DNA of 28,844 nucleotides from a virus. The translations under genes and the position numbers were made by a program. The DNA is taken from positions 1 through 28,844 of IMG/VR virus record IMGVR_UViG_3300029798_000024; one strand, written 5' to 3'. Below the pieces are notes generated by a model. That model was given only the letters and a program-made list of their open reading frames with translations, made no database searches and was not told the DNA's origin. This document shows, piece by piece, positions 1 through 7,877 of the stretch. Every line of letters begins with the position of its first letter. Position 1 is the stretch's first letter.

Positions 1-347
1 ATGCCTTGGATTTTTCAGAACGTCATTCGGACGGACTGGCGACAGATGAGGAAATGGCCGCCGCAAGGGCCGCCGCAAGGGCCGCCGCAAGTGCCGCCGC
101 AAGTGCCGCCGCAAGGGCCGCCGCATGGGACGCCGCATGGGACGCCGCAAGGGCCGCCGCAAGGGCCGCCGCAAGTGCCGCCGCAGGGGACGCCGCAGGG
201 GCCGCCGCAAGGGCCGCCGCAAGGGCCGCCGCATGGGCCGCCGCAGGGGACGCCGCAGGGGCCGCCGCATGGGACGCCGCAAGGGCCGCCGCATGGGACG
301 CCCAAGACGAATGGCTGAGAACCAACATTGTCCCTAATTTCAACTGA
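1..347 (+). CDS. Alanine-rich tetrapeptide-repeat protein, 5' partial
   Basis: The reading frame is open from base 3 and runs to TGA at 345-347, so the true start probably lies before the window. After a short ordinary stretch containing ERHSDGLATDEE, the protein has 20 consecutive four-residue units of the form (A/D)AA(R/S/W/G), then a short tail with DEWLRTN. The pattern would form one long alanine helix with the variable residue every fourth position. From memory, similar Ala-Arg-Trp repeat tails preceded by a 'DGLAT-EE' segment occur at the C-terminus of various phage and bacterial proteins, some annotated as putative immunity proteins; the function here is unknown. Because the DNA repeat is in units of 12, several other frames are also open, but only this frame joins non-repeat sequence on both sides with normal composition. 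The next gene starts 7 nt after the stop. Confidence 0.6.
   Translation, partial: ALDFSERHSDGLATDEEMAAARAAARAAASAAASAAARAAAWDAAWDAARAAARAAASAAAGDAAGAAARAAARAAAWAAAGDAAGAAAWDAARAAAWDAQDEWLRTNIVPNFN
57..296 (+). repeat. Tandem 12-bp repeat, 20 units
   Basis: Twenty tandem copies of a 12-bp unit (gcc gcc gca agg and variants) lie in frame inside the first gene. Variation is nearly confined to codon 1 (gcc or gac) and codon 4 (agg, agt, tgg or ggg, all reachable by one or two base changes). No indel breaks the frame. Confidence 0.95.
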
Positions 348-354
348 CAAAAAC

Positions 355-1248
355 ATGACAACATCCGCCCTAACCCTAATCATCCCGCCAGCTCTGGCGA
401 TGGATTCCAACTACCGCCTGACGGTCAATCCCGCCGCCATCGCCGCCCGCGACTCGCTCGTTGTCGCAGCCAGGTCAATCGCCACGGTTGACGCCGCCAA
501 CATCGCAGAATCGCAAGCGACCCGCAAGGCCCTCGCCCGGTTGCGGATCGACGTCGAGAAAGTGCGCGTCGAGCTTAACAATCGGCCGCTCGAAATCCAG
601 CGCGACACGAACGCCAAATCCGCCACTTTCCTCGCCACCGTCCAAGCCGAGGAATCCCGCCTCGCCAAGCTCGAAGGCGACTTTGCCGCCGAGGTCGAGC
701 GCATCCGCCGAGCCGCCGCCAGCGAAGCCGCCCGCCTGGCTCTTGAGGTAGCCGCCCGGCGCCTGGAAGCGGAGCAAGCCGAGGAATCCCGCCGCCGGGA
801 AGAAGAGGCGAAACGCCTGGAAGCCGAACGGGCCGCAGAAGCCGCCAGAATCGCCGCAGCCGCCGCCGAGGCATCCGGTGACCTTGACGCCGAGATTGAC
901 GCCGCCGCCGCGCAGGACGCCGCCACAGCCGCCAAGGAGGAAGCTCTACGGGCGCGGCTCGAAAACGAACGACTCGCCGCCGACGAACGGTCGCAAGCCG
1001 CGTGTGCCGCCGCGATGGCGGAAAAGGCGATTGTCCCGGCAGCGGTATCCGGCGTGCGGCACGAGTGGGATTACGAGGTCGTCAACCTCCGTGCCTTTGT
1101 CCAGCACTGCCTCGACACCGGCAAGAGCTTGATTGACTACGCGCCCAAGCGTGCCGCCATCTTGAATATTCTCCGCGCCGTTCCATTGGACGCCGAGCCG
1201 CCGGTCATTCCGGGGCTGTCAGTGTGCAAGAAGGCGAAGGTTAGATAA
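355..1248 (+). CDS. Coiled-coil phage protein of unknown function upstream of recT
   Basis: 297 residues from the ATG at 355; a TTG at 328 would add nine residues, but it overlaps the previous gene and I prefer the ATG. The central third (roughly residues 85-230) is Ala/Glu/Arg-rich with long heptad-like stretches and should form a coiled coil. The C-terminal 65 residues are different: a compact segment with HEWDYEVVNL, then PKRAAILNILRAV, ending in IPGLSVCKKAKVR. From memory, this tail recurs in phage proteins encoded next to annealing recombinases. No enzymatic motif is visible. Position directly before the RecT-like gene (24 nt gap) suggests a role in phage recombination or replication. 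The leader 'ctgacaaaaac' has no Shine-Dalgarno. Confidence 0.7.
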   Translation: MTTSALTLIIPPALAMDSNYRLTVNPAAIAARDSLVVAARSIATVDAANIAESQATRKALARLRIDVEKVRVELNNRPLEIQRDTNAKSATFLATVQAEESRLAKLEGDFAAEVERIRRAAASEAARLALEVAARRLEAEQAEESRRREEEAKRLEAERAAEAARIAAAAAEASGDLDAEIDAAAAQDAATAAKEEALRARLENERLAADERSQAACAAAMAEKAIVPAAVSGVRHEWDYEVVNLRAFVQHCLDTGKSLIDYAPKRAAILNILRAVPLDAEPPVIPGLSVCKKAKVR

Positions 1249-1272
1249 TCTCCCAAACCAAACACCCCAACC

Positions 1273-2388
1273 ATGAACGAACAACTCCAAGTAAAAAATC
1301 TACCAGCCGCCATGGCGAGACTGGATCAAATCGCCAACGACTGCGCCCTCGTTACCACGACTGGCAGCCCGTTTAGTCAAGCTATCTCAATGGCAGGAGC
1401 AATGCAGGAAATCCGCGCATCGCTCACGGATGAGGTCATGCAAAAGGCAATCATGCCGCTGATGAATAGCAAGCTCGGCTTCCGCACGGACAAAGACCCG
1501 AACCGCCCGGCGTGGAACAAGCGAACGCAAAAGATGGAAGCGCCGGAGTCTTACAAGATTGCCACTGTACGAGAATGCTTGATTGAGGCGACTCTTCGCG
1601 GATTGCCGCCGGTCGGGAATTGTTGGAATATCATTGCCTCGCAGTCCTACACCACCAAGGAGGGGCTATGGTTCCTTATCGGCAAGAAGGTGCCGGGATT
1701 GACTGATTTCAAGGTTTGTGTAGGCGTGCCGAAAATGATTCATGCCGCTGGCGATGCCCGCAACGCTGCGGATGACGAGGCCAAGGGCGCATTGGTGGCA
1801 TGTTACGCGACATGGAAAATGCACGGCGTGGTCGACAGGACGGATAGGGATATTCCGATCCGCGTCAACGCCATGATGGGATCGGATGCAATCATGGGAA
1901 AAGCAGAGCGCAAGATTCTAGCCGCCGCATACGCTCAGATTACAGGCACGGTGCTTGGCGAGGGTGACGTTAGCGAGGGCGACGCCGAGCTTCGCAACGT
2001 CACGCCACAGGCGGCGGAAGTGCCGCAGATCGAGGTCGGCAATCCCTTCAAGGAGCCCGCCAGGCGCGGACGCCCGAAAGCTGAGGTCGCGCCGGAACCC
2101 GCCGCCGAACCCGCGCCGGTCGAGGTCACCCACCGCCAGCGGGTGACATTCACCAACCTGACGAAAAAGGACGGCGTGACGGAAAAGGGCAAGGCGTATT
2201 CGATTTACACGCTCTCCTATGACAACGGCATGAGCGATTGCGAGGCAACCACGTTCTCAACGACGCTCCTGAAGCCGCTGGACGGTTTGGAGTTTGGCAG
2301 CGAGATCGAGATTGAAACCGCGCCTAGCAAGAAGGACGGGATGCCGGACAATCTGACATTCGTTGGACGGATCGGAGGTGAAGCGTGA
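1273..2388 (+). CDS. RecT/Red-beta-like single-strand annealing protein with C-terminal accessory domain
   Basis: 371 residues. The N-terminal two thirds look like the RecT/Red-beta class of annealing proteins, which coat ssDNA made by a partner exonuclease and anneal it to homologous DNA. Visible signs are TVRECLIEATLRGLPPVGN (about 97-115), equivalent to the RecT 'aa-lGL-P-g' segment, the following beta-rich KEGLWFLIGKK stretch, and GSDAIMGKAERKILAAAY (about 206-223). A Pro/Ala-rich linker (about 255-285) leads to an 80-residue beta-rich domain from about RVTFTNLTKKDGV to the end. This could be a small OB-like or ssDNA-binding domain, by inference only. The YqaJ-type exonuclease is encoded about 730 bp downstream, the usual pairing. 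The leader 'cccaaaccaaacaccccaacc' lacks G. The family call rests on pattern memory, not a search. Confidence 0.6.
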   Translation: MNEQLQVKNLPAAMARLDQIANDCALVTTTGSPFSQAISMAGAMQEIRASLTDEVMQKAIMPLMNSKLGFRTDKDPNRPAWNKRTQKMEAPESYKIATVRECLIEATLRGLPPVGNCWNIIASQSYTTKEGLWFLIGKKVPGLTDFKVCVGVPKMIHAAGDARNAADDEAKGALVACYATWKMHGVVDRTDRDIPIRVNAMMGSDAIMGKAERKILAAAYAQITGTVLGEGDVSEGDAELRNVTPQAAEVPQIEVGNPFKEPARRGRPKAEVAPEPAAEPAPVEVTHRQRVTFTNLTKKDGVTEKGKAYSIYTLSYDNGMSDCEATTFSTTLLKPLDGLEFGSEIEIETAPSKKDGMPDNLTFVGRIGGEA

Positions 2389-2597
2389 TCCAAGAAAACG
2401 CAAGGGACTTTTGTTTTTTCGCCGGATACTCGCCGGATGGCGGAAAGACGCAATGGCTGATTGCCGCACGGTCCATGGACGAATTGGAAATCGCGTGGCA
2501 ATGCCAGCGCGGATGCAATGTCGCATTGGACAAGACATTGACGATGAATGTCAGATACAAGAGTATGGAGAGAATTACAATCTACGACGAACCATGA
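2385..2597 (+). CDS. Small conserved-looking phage protein, unknown function
   Basis: 70 residues from a GTG start whose last two bases form the TGA stop of the annealing protein (GTGA overlap), a coupling typical of this operon. It ends in an ATGA overlap with the next gene, so both borders agree with translational coupling. The protein contains FCFFAGYSPDGGKTQWLIAA and two cysteines in a WQCQRGCN segment. No domain is recognised. Its place between the annealing protein and the exonuclease suggests an early DNA-metabolism protein or host-takeover accessory, by position only. Confidence 0.6.
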   Translation: MIQENARDFCFFAGYSPDGGKTQWLIAARSMDELEIAWQCQRGCNVALDKTLTMNVRYKSMERITIYDEP

Positions 2598-2911
2598 ATA
2601 ATATCACAATGGACAAGCAATACCGTTACCGCAACGGCAATCCGGCCAGGGTGCTTTGCGTGGACGGGCCGAAAGAAAACTTCCCGGTGATCTCGGTGAC
2701 GGGAAACGGCGCAATGTTTTCCCACACAGCCGACGGGCATTTTTTGAATATCAACGCCGACGAACAGGACCTGATCGAAGTCATCCCGAAATGGCGCGGG
2801 GAGATTTGGATTAGCTCTGATGGTCGCGCAATGGATCTACCGGATAGTTTGCACGAACTAGCGCAAGGAAGCGGCTGGCGTAAAATCACGGCTGAGGAGG
2901 TGGAACCTTGA
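2594..2911 (+). CDS. Small phage protein, unknown function
   Basis: 105 residues from the ATG at 2594, which overlaps the previous stop as ATGA; an internal ATG at 2609 is also possible. The frame is open further upstream, but that part is the shadow of the previous gene. The sequence has the look of small phage accessory proteins (YRNGNPARVLCVDGP, then a beta-rich segment ending GHFLNINADEQDLIEV). It is probably a small beta-sheet domain. The C-terminal part carries WRGEIWISSDG and GSGWRKITAEEVEP. Function is not known. The downstream TTG start overlaps its stop. Confidence 0.65.
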   Translation: MNNITMDKQYRYRNGNPARVLCVDGPKENFPVISVTGNGAMFSHTADGHFLNINADEQDLIEVIPKWRGEIWISSDGRAMDLPDSLHELAQGSGWRKITAEEVEP

Positions 2912-3120
2912 AACTAAGCTCTGAACAAATCGAAAAGCTGCGATCCGTGGCGGTTGGATTTGCAAAAACACTGGAAATCGAATGCGACACTAACGAAAAC
3001 GCTTGCATCATCATTGCAATTCTAATAGCAGGATTTGCCAGATCAGCAGACGTTCCAACAGAAGTCGTATTAGAATTAATCATTGAGAAAACACAGCAAA
3101 TCGAGGAAAACAATCCATGA
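2908..3120 (+). CDS. Small helical protein, unknown function
   Basis: 70 residues starting at a TTG that overlaps the preceding TGA (TTGA); there is no internal Met codon, so TTG is the only sensible start. The protein is predicted to be helical, with a hydrophobic middle (ACIIIAILIAGFARSA) that could be an amphipathic or membrane-touching helix but is short for a confident membrane segment. It ends in an ATGA overlap with the exonuclease gene. No family is recognised. Confidence 0.6.
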   Translation: MKLSSEQIEKLRSVAVGFAKTLEIECDTNENACIIIAILIAGFARSADVPTEVVLELIIEKTQQIEENNP

Positions 3121-3821
3121 ACAACTGCACCATCTATCCAATCGACCAAGGCTCGCCGGAATGGCACGAAGTCCGCGCCAGGTGCTTTACCGCCAGCGAG
3201 CTCGCGCCGTTCTTTTTGGAAAGTCGCACGGCCACGCAAAAGGCCGCACGCCGCAAGCTGATTATGCAAAAGGTCCGTGAGGATCTTCACCGCCGGGGCA
3301 TACATTACGAAGAGTGGGAGCGAGAGGCGATGGACAAGGAAGAGCGTGCGATGCAATTCAACATCGCAGTCCAACGCGGCAAGGCATTGGAGCCGATGGC
3401 GCGGCAAGAGTATTCCGACATGACCGGAACGGTGATTAAGATGGTGGGATTCATCATGCACGAATACGGAGGATTCGGATGCTCTCCTGACGGACTGGCA
3501 GTAGGGTCGATTGTGTCAACCGAAGATCCATCCCACGGTCTTGAAATCAAATGCGTTATGCCGGAAAAGCATCTTGCGATGATGCTGGACCCGCAGGCGC
3601 TTGCGGATGAATACGCCTATCAGATTCACGGCAGCATGGCGGTGACAGGCTTGGACCGTTGGGATTTATTCGGATACTGCCCTAACTATCCGCCAGTTTT
3701 CGTGAAGGTCGAAAGATCGGAGTTCACCGAGCGTTTGCTCGCCGGGATCAAGTCAATGGTGGACGAAAAGGAAGAGACGATGGAACAACTCAAAAAGATA
3801 TGGGGGGCGTGGAAGCCATGA
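3117..3821 (+). CDS. YqaJ/lambda-exonuclease-type recombinase nuclease
   Basis: 234 residues. It should resect double-stranded DNA ends 5' to 3', giving the ssDNA that the RecT-like protein binds. Family marks are readable in order: QGSPEWHEVRARCFTASE (11-28); GKALEP with Glu92 and the following AR..Y; CSPDGL with metal-binding Asp125; and LEIKC with Glu143 and Lys145. The last two form the D...ExK core of the PD-(D/E)XK fold. A later AYQIHGSMAVTG segment matches the conserved 'Q-q--m--tg' of YqaJ proteins. The length is normal for the family and all core residues are present, so it is likely active. Start and stop both overlap neighbours as ATGA, placing it within one transcription unit. Confidence 0.88.
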   Translation: MNNCTIYPIDQGSPEWHEVRARCFTASELAPFFLESRTATQKAARRKLIMQKVREDLHRRGIHYEEWEREAMDKEERAMQFNIAVQRGKALEPMARQEYSDMTGTVIKMVGFIMHEYGGFGCSPDGLAVGSIVSTEDPSHGLEIKCVMPEKHLAMMLDPQALADEYAYQIHGSMAVTGLDRWDLFGYCPNYPPVFVKVERSEFTERLLAGIKSMVDEKEETMEQLKKIWGAWKP

Positions 3822-4036
3822 ATCCCAACCTTGAAACCTGCATCATCTTTGCCGCACGCTACGCCCATAACCGTCCGACCGGAGCTGCAATAATAGTCGT
3901 TAAAATGCTGAAAGACGCATGGCGCGACTTGTCTCCATACGGGAGGAAAACCATATTGAAGGAAGCGGAAGACGCGGCATACGGGCGCGAAGAATGGCAA
4001 TTGCTACGGGACTTCGCAAGGGACTTCAAGCCATGA
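3818..4036 (+). CDS. Small phage protein, unknown function
   Basis: 72 residues from the ATG at 3818, overlapping the exonuclease stop; a start at 3800 is formally possible but would overlap the exonuclease by 22 nt. The sequence (AARYAHNRPTGAAIIVVKML, then REEWQLLRDFARDFKP) is helical, with a motif often seen in small phage early proteins. No function can be assigned. It ends in an ATGA overlap. Confidence 0.65.
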   Translation: MNPNLETCIIFAARYAHNRPTGAAIIVVKMLKDAWRDLSPYGRKTILKEAEDAAYGREEWQLLRDFARDFKP

Positions 4037-4203
4037 GTGAATCCAACATCAAGCGATTGTTGCGCGAGCATTCCGACGATGCCATCAAAGGCATCTATCG
4101 CACGCTGTCATGTTCCGCTAAGTCGGCGCGGCACGGGTCATGGGAAGCCAGGCGGCTAGCGGAGGTGAGGGAAGAGCTTAAACGGAGGAAGATGGTTGTA
4201 TGA
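4033..4203 (+). CDS. 56-residue basic protein, unknown function
   Basis: Starts at the ATG at 4033, which shares ATGA with the previous stop, and ends in another ATGA overlap. The protein begins MSESNIKRLL and is rich in Arg/Lys/Glu with a helical C-terminus (EARRLAEVREELKRRK). The frame is open upstream to 3919, but that is the shadow of the preceding gene. The next small protein also begins MSES; the shared start could be an old duplication or chance. Confidence 0.55.
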   Translation: MSESNIKRLLREHSDDAIKGIYRTLSCSAKSARHGSWEARRLAEVREELKRRKMVV

Positions 4204-4370
4204 GTGAATCCGAACAAGAGTTAAATGATTTGCGCCAGCGTAACGACGTTCTAACTCAGGACGCTGATAGATGGCGGAAGATTGCGGCGATTCACAATGC
4301 CAACTACGAGGCGGCGAAATCGGAGTTGGCGAGAGTTAAGAAACTGATAGAACAAAAGGAAAGGAAATAA
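4200..4370 (+). CDS. 56-residue coiled-coil protein, unknown function
   Basis: A short gene below common length cut-offs. ATG at 4200 overlaps the previous stop (ATGA), and TAA at 4368-4370 is followed two bases later by the next start. It begins MSESEQELNDLRQRND and continues with a strongly heptad-like, charged helix ending LIEQKERK, so a small coiled coil is expected. Both borders fit the operon exactly, which is the main reason to accept it. Confidence 0.6.
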   Translation: MSESEQELNDLRQRNDVLTQDADRWRKIAAIHNANYEAAKSELARVKKLIEQKERK

Positions 4371-4371
4371 A

Positions 4372-4650
4372 ATGAAAATGATTGAAGTGAAAAAGCGGTG
4401 CTATCCGCCTGAGCAAATATCCGACATGGTGAAATACCTACAAGGACTGCTGGATTCAATACCGGAGGACAAGCGGGCAAATGCGCGATTTGAGATTGAT
4501 TGGGATGGTTCGGAGTGTTACTTCGTTTACGAGCGCGAAGAAACGGACAAAGATATTGCATTGAGAGCAAACCTCGCGACCCGCGATATTGAGGCGCTTC
4601 AAAGGAGAATCGCTGCTATAAAGAACAGCAACAAAGACATACAATTATGA
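4372..4650 (+). CDS. Small phage protein, unknown function
   Basis: 92 residues from the ATG at 4372, right after the previous stop; a second ATG two codons later is an alternative. The first part is helical (YPPEQISDMVKYLQGLLDSI), followed by a short beta-like stretch (ARFEIDWDGSECYFVYERE) and a C-terminal helix. It ends in an ATGA overlap with the next gene. No motif is recognised. Confidence 0.65.
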   Translation: MKMIEVKKRCYPPEQISDMVKYLQGLLDSIPEDKRANARFEIDWDGSECYFVYEREETDKDIALRANLATRDIEALQRRIAAIKNSNKDIQL

Positions 4651-4943
4651 GCAACAAGCCCGAAGTAACAAACGCCCGCATGAGCCAATTCATCGTCACC
4701 ACAGTTGACCAGGTGCGCGAAACACTGGAAGAGAGATCGGACGATATTCTCAAGGCGTGGCAAGAGACAGTCCAAGAGTCCGTTGACGGCGGGGATGATT
4801 TTCCCAAGCTGAAGGTCGCGTTTGGGACCGTGGTTGACCTGGAAGCCAACAAGATAGAAACGACGCTGCGGTTCACTTGCGCGTATAAGTCAACGATTTC
4901 CACTCCGATAGAAGATCCAAACCAAACCGAACTGCCGTTATGA
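4647..4943 (+). CDS. Small phage protein, unknown function
   Basis: 98 residues; start and stop are both ATGA overlaps. The N-terminal half is acidic and helical (DQVRETLEERSDDILKAWQE), and the second half is beta-rich (KLKVAFGTVVDLEANKIETTLRFT). From memory, this resembles small proteins found next to RuvC-like genes in phages, but I cannot name a function. Confidence 0.65.
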   Translation: MSNKPEVTNARMSQFIVTTVDQVRETLEERSDDILKAWQETVQESVDGGDDFPKLKVAFGTVVDLEANKIETTLRFTCAYKSTISTPIEDPNQTELPL

Positions 4944-5440
4944 CAACATACATAGGCATAGACCCAGGCAACAAGGAGAGCGGATGGTGCGTAATTCAAA
5001 ACGGGAGAATTGTTGGCAGCGGCGTGATGGAAAACAACTCGATGCTTGATTCATCAATGATGGATATTCCGTGGCCTAACACTATGGCAATCGAGTGGAT
5101 TCAGTCAATGGGCATGGCGGTAGGCAAGGAGGTTTTCGAGACGTGCCTTTGGGCCGGTCGGTTCGCGGAACGCGCCAGGTGTCCAGTCAGACTGATTCCG
5201 CGCGGACAAATCAAGCTCCATCATTGCGGATCGTCACGCGCCAAGGATGCCAACGTATGCCAGGCTCTGCGGGATAAGTATGGGGAGAAGGGAACAAAGA
5301 AGGCGCCGGGATACTTCTACGGAGTCAATAGCCATGCTTGGCAGGCGTTCGCAGTTGCCGCGTATTGCTTGGAAGGCGGCAAGAGTGCCGGGGAAATCGG
5401 GATAAGAACGGGCGAATGCGGAAGGGTTAGGAATTTATGA
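4940..5440 (+). CDS. RuvC-like Holliday-junction resolvase
   Basis: 166 residues with an RNase H-like/RuvC layout. The first strand is YIGIDPGNKESGW with catalytic Asp8. A second acidic site is in MAIEWIQSMG (Glu52). KDANVCQALRDKYG carries Asp103, and the C-terminal helix VNSHAWQAFAVAA has His132 where many homologues have Asp. His at the last metal site is known in true RuvC proteins, so activity is plausible. It would cleave branched intermediates left by recombination or replication before packaging. The gene is coupled to its neighbours by ATGA overlaps at both ends and lies directly before the helicase. Confidence 0.75.
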   Translation: MTTYIGIDPGNKESGWCVIQNGRIVGSGVMENNSMLDSSMMDIPWPNTMAIEWIQSMGMAVGKEVFETCLWAGRFAERARCPVRLIPRGQIKLHHCGSSRAKDANVCQALRDKYGEKGTKKAPGYFYGVNSHAWQAFAVAAYCLEGGKSAGEIGIRTGECGRVRNL

Positions 5441-6858
5441 ACTACGAACAATTCATCGAACGAAAATCACAGCTTGGGGGCGAGTCCGGCTTTGAACCGC
5501 TATGGATGCCGGATTTCTTATTCCCGTTTCAGCGATCATTAGACGAATGGGCAATCCGTAAAGGACGGGCAGCTATCTTCGCAGACTGCGGACTTGGCAA
5601 GACTCTAATGCAATTGGTTTGGGCGGAGAACGTAGTTAGAAAAACCAATAAGCCGGTTTTGATTCTTACACCGCTGGCAGTGGGGTCGCAGACGGTTAGA
5701 GAGGGCGGGAAATTTGGAATAGAATGCAAGCAGTCGCGGGACGGGTCGATTGGATCAAAGATTGTTGTTAGTAATTATGAGCAACTCCACAAGTTCAACC
5801 CTGATGATTTCTCCGGGTTGGTATGCGACGAATCATCCATCCTGAAACACTTCACCGGGGCAACGCAAAAGCAGGTGACGCGATTTTCCAACAAGCTGCC
5901 ATACCGACTGCTTTGCACCGCCACGGCAGCGCCTAACGATTACACGGAACTTGGCACGTCAAGCGAGGTATTGGGGCAGCTTAATTATTCTGAAATGCTC
6001 ACGCGGTTTTTCCGCCAACTTGACGACAAGGGGCAGAAAAAGGAGCTTCGCGACCAAGCGGCTAACGAAAAGGCGGCAAAACATTTCCAACGGCTGTCAT
6101 TCCGCGTTTCTCAAACCATCAGCCAATACAGGATCAAGCATCACGCACATGACGCGTTTTGGCAATGGATTTGCTCATGGGCCAAGGCGTGCCGAAAGCC
6201 GTCGGACATTGGATTTGATGACACCGGATTTGATTTACCGGAACTCATAACACGCGACCATGAAATCACCCCAGCGACACCAACGGAAGGATTCCTTTTC
6301 ACCATGCCAGCATGCGGACTTGGAGAAGAGAGGGATGAGCGCAGGCGCTCGCTGGGGCAGCGGTGCGACCTGATTGCAGACCTCGTTAATCACGACCGCC
6401 CTGCTGTAGTTTGGTGCCACATGAACAACGAGGGGGACCGCTTGGAACATTCAATCAAGGACGCCAAGCAGATAGCAGGAAGAACACCGGATGAGGAAAA
6501 GGAAGAGCTTTATGACGCCTTTGCATCCGGTCAACTTCGCGTGCTTGTCACCAAGCCTAAAATCGGGGCATGGGGATTGAACTGGCAACATTGCAACCAC
6601 GTTGTGACGTTTGCCTCGCACAGCTATGAGCAATTTTATCAAAGCGTCCGACGTTGCTGGCGTTTTGGGCAGAAAAACCCGGTGACGCTCGACATCGTAT
6701 CGACTGATGGTGAGGTCGGCGTGCGCCGATCAATGGTCCGCAAACAATCACAGGCGGACGCGATGTTTTCGGAGCTGGTAAAGCACATGGACAGCGCATT
6801 GACGATCAAGAGAGAAAGAAAAGACAACACTAAAACCGAACTACCAAAATGGCTGTAA
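5437..6858 (+). CDS. SNF2/DEAD-type superfamily 2 helicase
   Basis: 473 residues with the full superfamily 2 motif set: a Q-motif-like FPFQRSLDEWA (29-39), Walker A ADCGLGKT (49-56), DESS in place of DEAH (131-134), motif III TATAAPND (161-168), motif V TKPKIGAWGLNWQ (372-384) and motif VI QSVRRCWRFGQ (402-412). The arginine-rich motif VI and overall layout match phage SNF2-like helicases that remodel replication or recombination intermediates. No extra nuclease domain is present. It overlaps the RuvC-like gene (ATGA) at its start and the methyltransferase by ten bases at its end, so the three are probably translated together. Confidence 0.85.
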   Translation: MNYEQFIERKSQLGGESGFEPLWMPDFLFPFQRSLDEWAIRKGRAAIFADCGLGKTLMQLVWAENVVRKTNKPVLILTPLAVGSQTVREGGKFGIECKQSRDGSIGSKIVVSNYEQLHKFNPDDFSGLVCDESSILKHFTGATQKQVTRFSNKLPYRLLCTATAAPNDYTELGTSSEVLGQLNYSEMLTRFFRQLDDKGQKKELRDQAANEKAAKHFQRLSFRVSQTISQYRIKHHAHDAFWQWICSWAKACRKPSDIGFDDTGFDLPELITRDHEITPATPTEGFLFTMPACGLGEERDERRRSLGQRCDLIADLVNHDRPAVVWCHMNNEGDRLEHSIKDAKQIAGRTPDEEKEELYDAFASGQLRVLVTKPKIGAWGLNWQHCNHVVTFASHSYEQFYQSVRRCWRFGQKNPVTLDIVSTDGEVGVRRSMVRKQSQADAMFSELVKHMDSALTIKRERKDNTKTELPKWL

Positions 6859-7823
6859 TAGAACAACTGCTAACTGATAAATACGCGCTATACAATTCCG
6901 ATTGCATGGCAGTGATGAAAGACCTAAAGGACGAATCCATTCATCTTTCCGTTTATTCCCCGCCGTTTGCCGGGCTATACCAATACTCCAGCGACGAACG
7001 CGACATGAGTAACAACGTGAGTTATGAGGAGTTCCTCATCAACTACGGATTCTGCATCGGCGAGATCGCAAGACTCACAAAGCCGGGAAGGGTAAGCGCC
7101 GTGCATTGCATGGATATCACCACCGGAAACAGCGGGTGCGATCACTTGCGGGACTTCCCTGGAGCGATCATCCGGCTGCATGAGGACCGCGGAATGGAAT
7201 ACATCGCCCGTTACCACGTCTGGAAAGAGCCGTTGACGATCCGCAACCGCACCATGATGAAAAGCCTGAGTCACAAGCGGGTTTGCACGGACTCAACGAA
7301 GTGTAGTATGGCAAACGCGGATTATCTTCTGATTTTCCGCAAGAAGGGAGAGAATCAGATTCCAGTGACGCACGAGCAAGGTCTTTTGTCCTATGCTGGA
7401 GAGCGTCACGTCCCGGATGAATTGCTTCAATGGCGCGGATGGGCTGGAAGCCAACTCCAGAACCGTTATTCGCAGTGGGTTTGGAGGCAATACGCGGATG
7501 CGTTTTGGGATGATGTGAGGATTGATCGCACGCTTCCCTTTCGCGCCGCCAAGGACAAGGACGATGAAAAACACGTCCACCCGCTCCAACTCGACGTGAT
7601 AGAACGTGCCTGCGTCCTTTGGAGTAATCCCGGCGAGGTTGTGCTAACCCCGTTCATGGGCGTAGGAAGCGAGTGCTACGGGGCGGTGTTGAACGGGCGC
7701 AAGGCCATTGGAATTGAACTCAAGGAAACCTATTACCGACAGGCTGTGCGCAACATGGCCGACGTGGAAAACCACACCGAACAGGACTTGATACCGATGA
7801 AATTTGACCCGGCTGGCGAGTGA
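6849..7823 (+). CDS. Site-specific DNA methyltransferase (beta-type, N4/N6-amino)
   Basis: 324 residues. The catalytic motif SPPF (37-40) comes first. The S-adenosylmethionine site TPFMGVGS (267-274, the FxGxG motif) comes near the C-terminus, followed by KAIGIELKETYY. This order is that of beta-class amino-methyltransferases acting on cytosine N4 or adenine N6. A HPLQ segment before the FxGxG motif (HVHPLQLDVIERA) is typical of the class. The target-recognition region between the motifs is about 200 residues. No restriction endonuclease is adjacent, so it is likely an orphan enzyme used against host restriction or to mark phage DNA. The start overlaps the helicase end. Confidence 0.85.
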   Translation: MAVIEQLLTDKYALYNSDCMAVMKDLKDESIHLSVYSPPFAGLYQYSSDERDMSNNVSYEEFLINYGFCIGEIARLTKPGRVSAVHCMDITTGNSGCDHLRDFPGAIIRLHEDRGMEYIARYHVWKEPLTIRNRTMMKSLSHKRVCTDSTKCSMANADYLLIFRKKGENQIPVTHEQGLLSYAGERHVPDELLQWRGWAGSQLQNRYSQWVWRQYADAFWDDVRIDRTLPFRAAKDKDDEKHVHPLQLDVIERACVLWSNPGEVVLTPFMGVGSECYGAVLNGRKAIGIELKETYYRQAVRNMADVENHTEQDLIPMKFDPAGE

Positions 7824-7848
7824 AGCGCAACCCCTCCAACATTCCCGC

Positions 7849-7877
7849 TTGACCCAGGCATTAAAATCCGATACAAA
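7849..7877 (+). promoter_or_regulatory. Possible promoter before the replication-like gene
   Basis: TTGACC (7849-7854) and TACAAA (7872-7877) are separated by 17 bases in the 150-bp gap after the methyltransferase. Both boxes are imperfect, and the call rests on spacing and position only. Confidence 0.3.

Noticed and set aside
15-410. Long reverse-strand frame across the 12-bp repeat
   Set aside because: All six frames are open there because of the repeat; the Cys/Gly/Pro-rich translation has no natural borders and overlaps the real gene.
2363-2593. Extended N-terminus for the 2594 gene
   Set aside because: It lies over the 2385-2597 gene in another frame; the ATGA overlap at 2594 marks the start.
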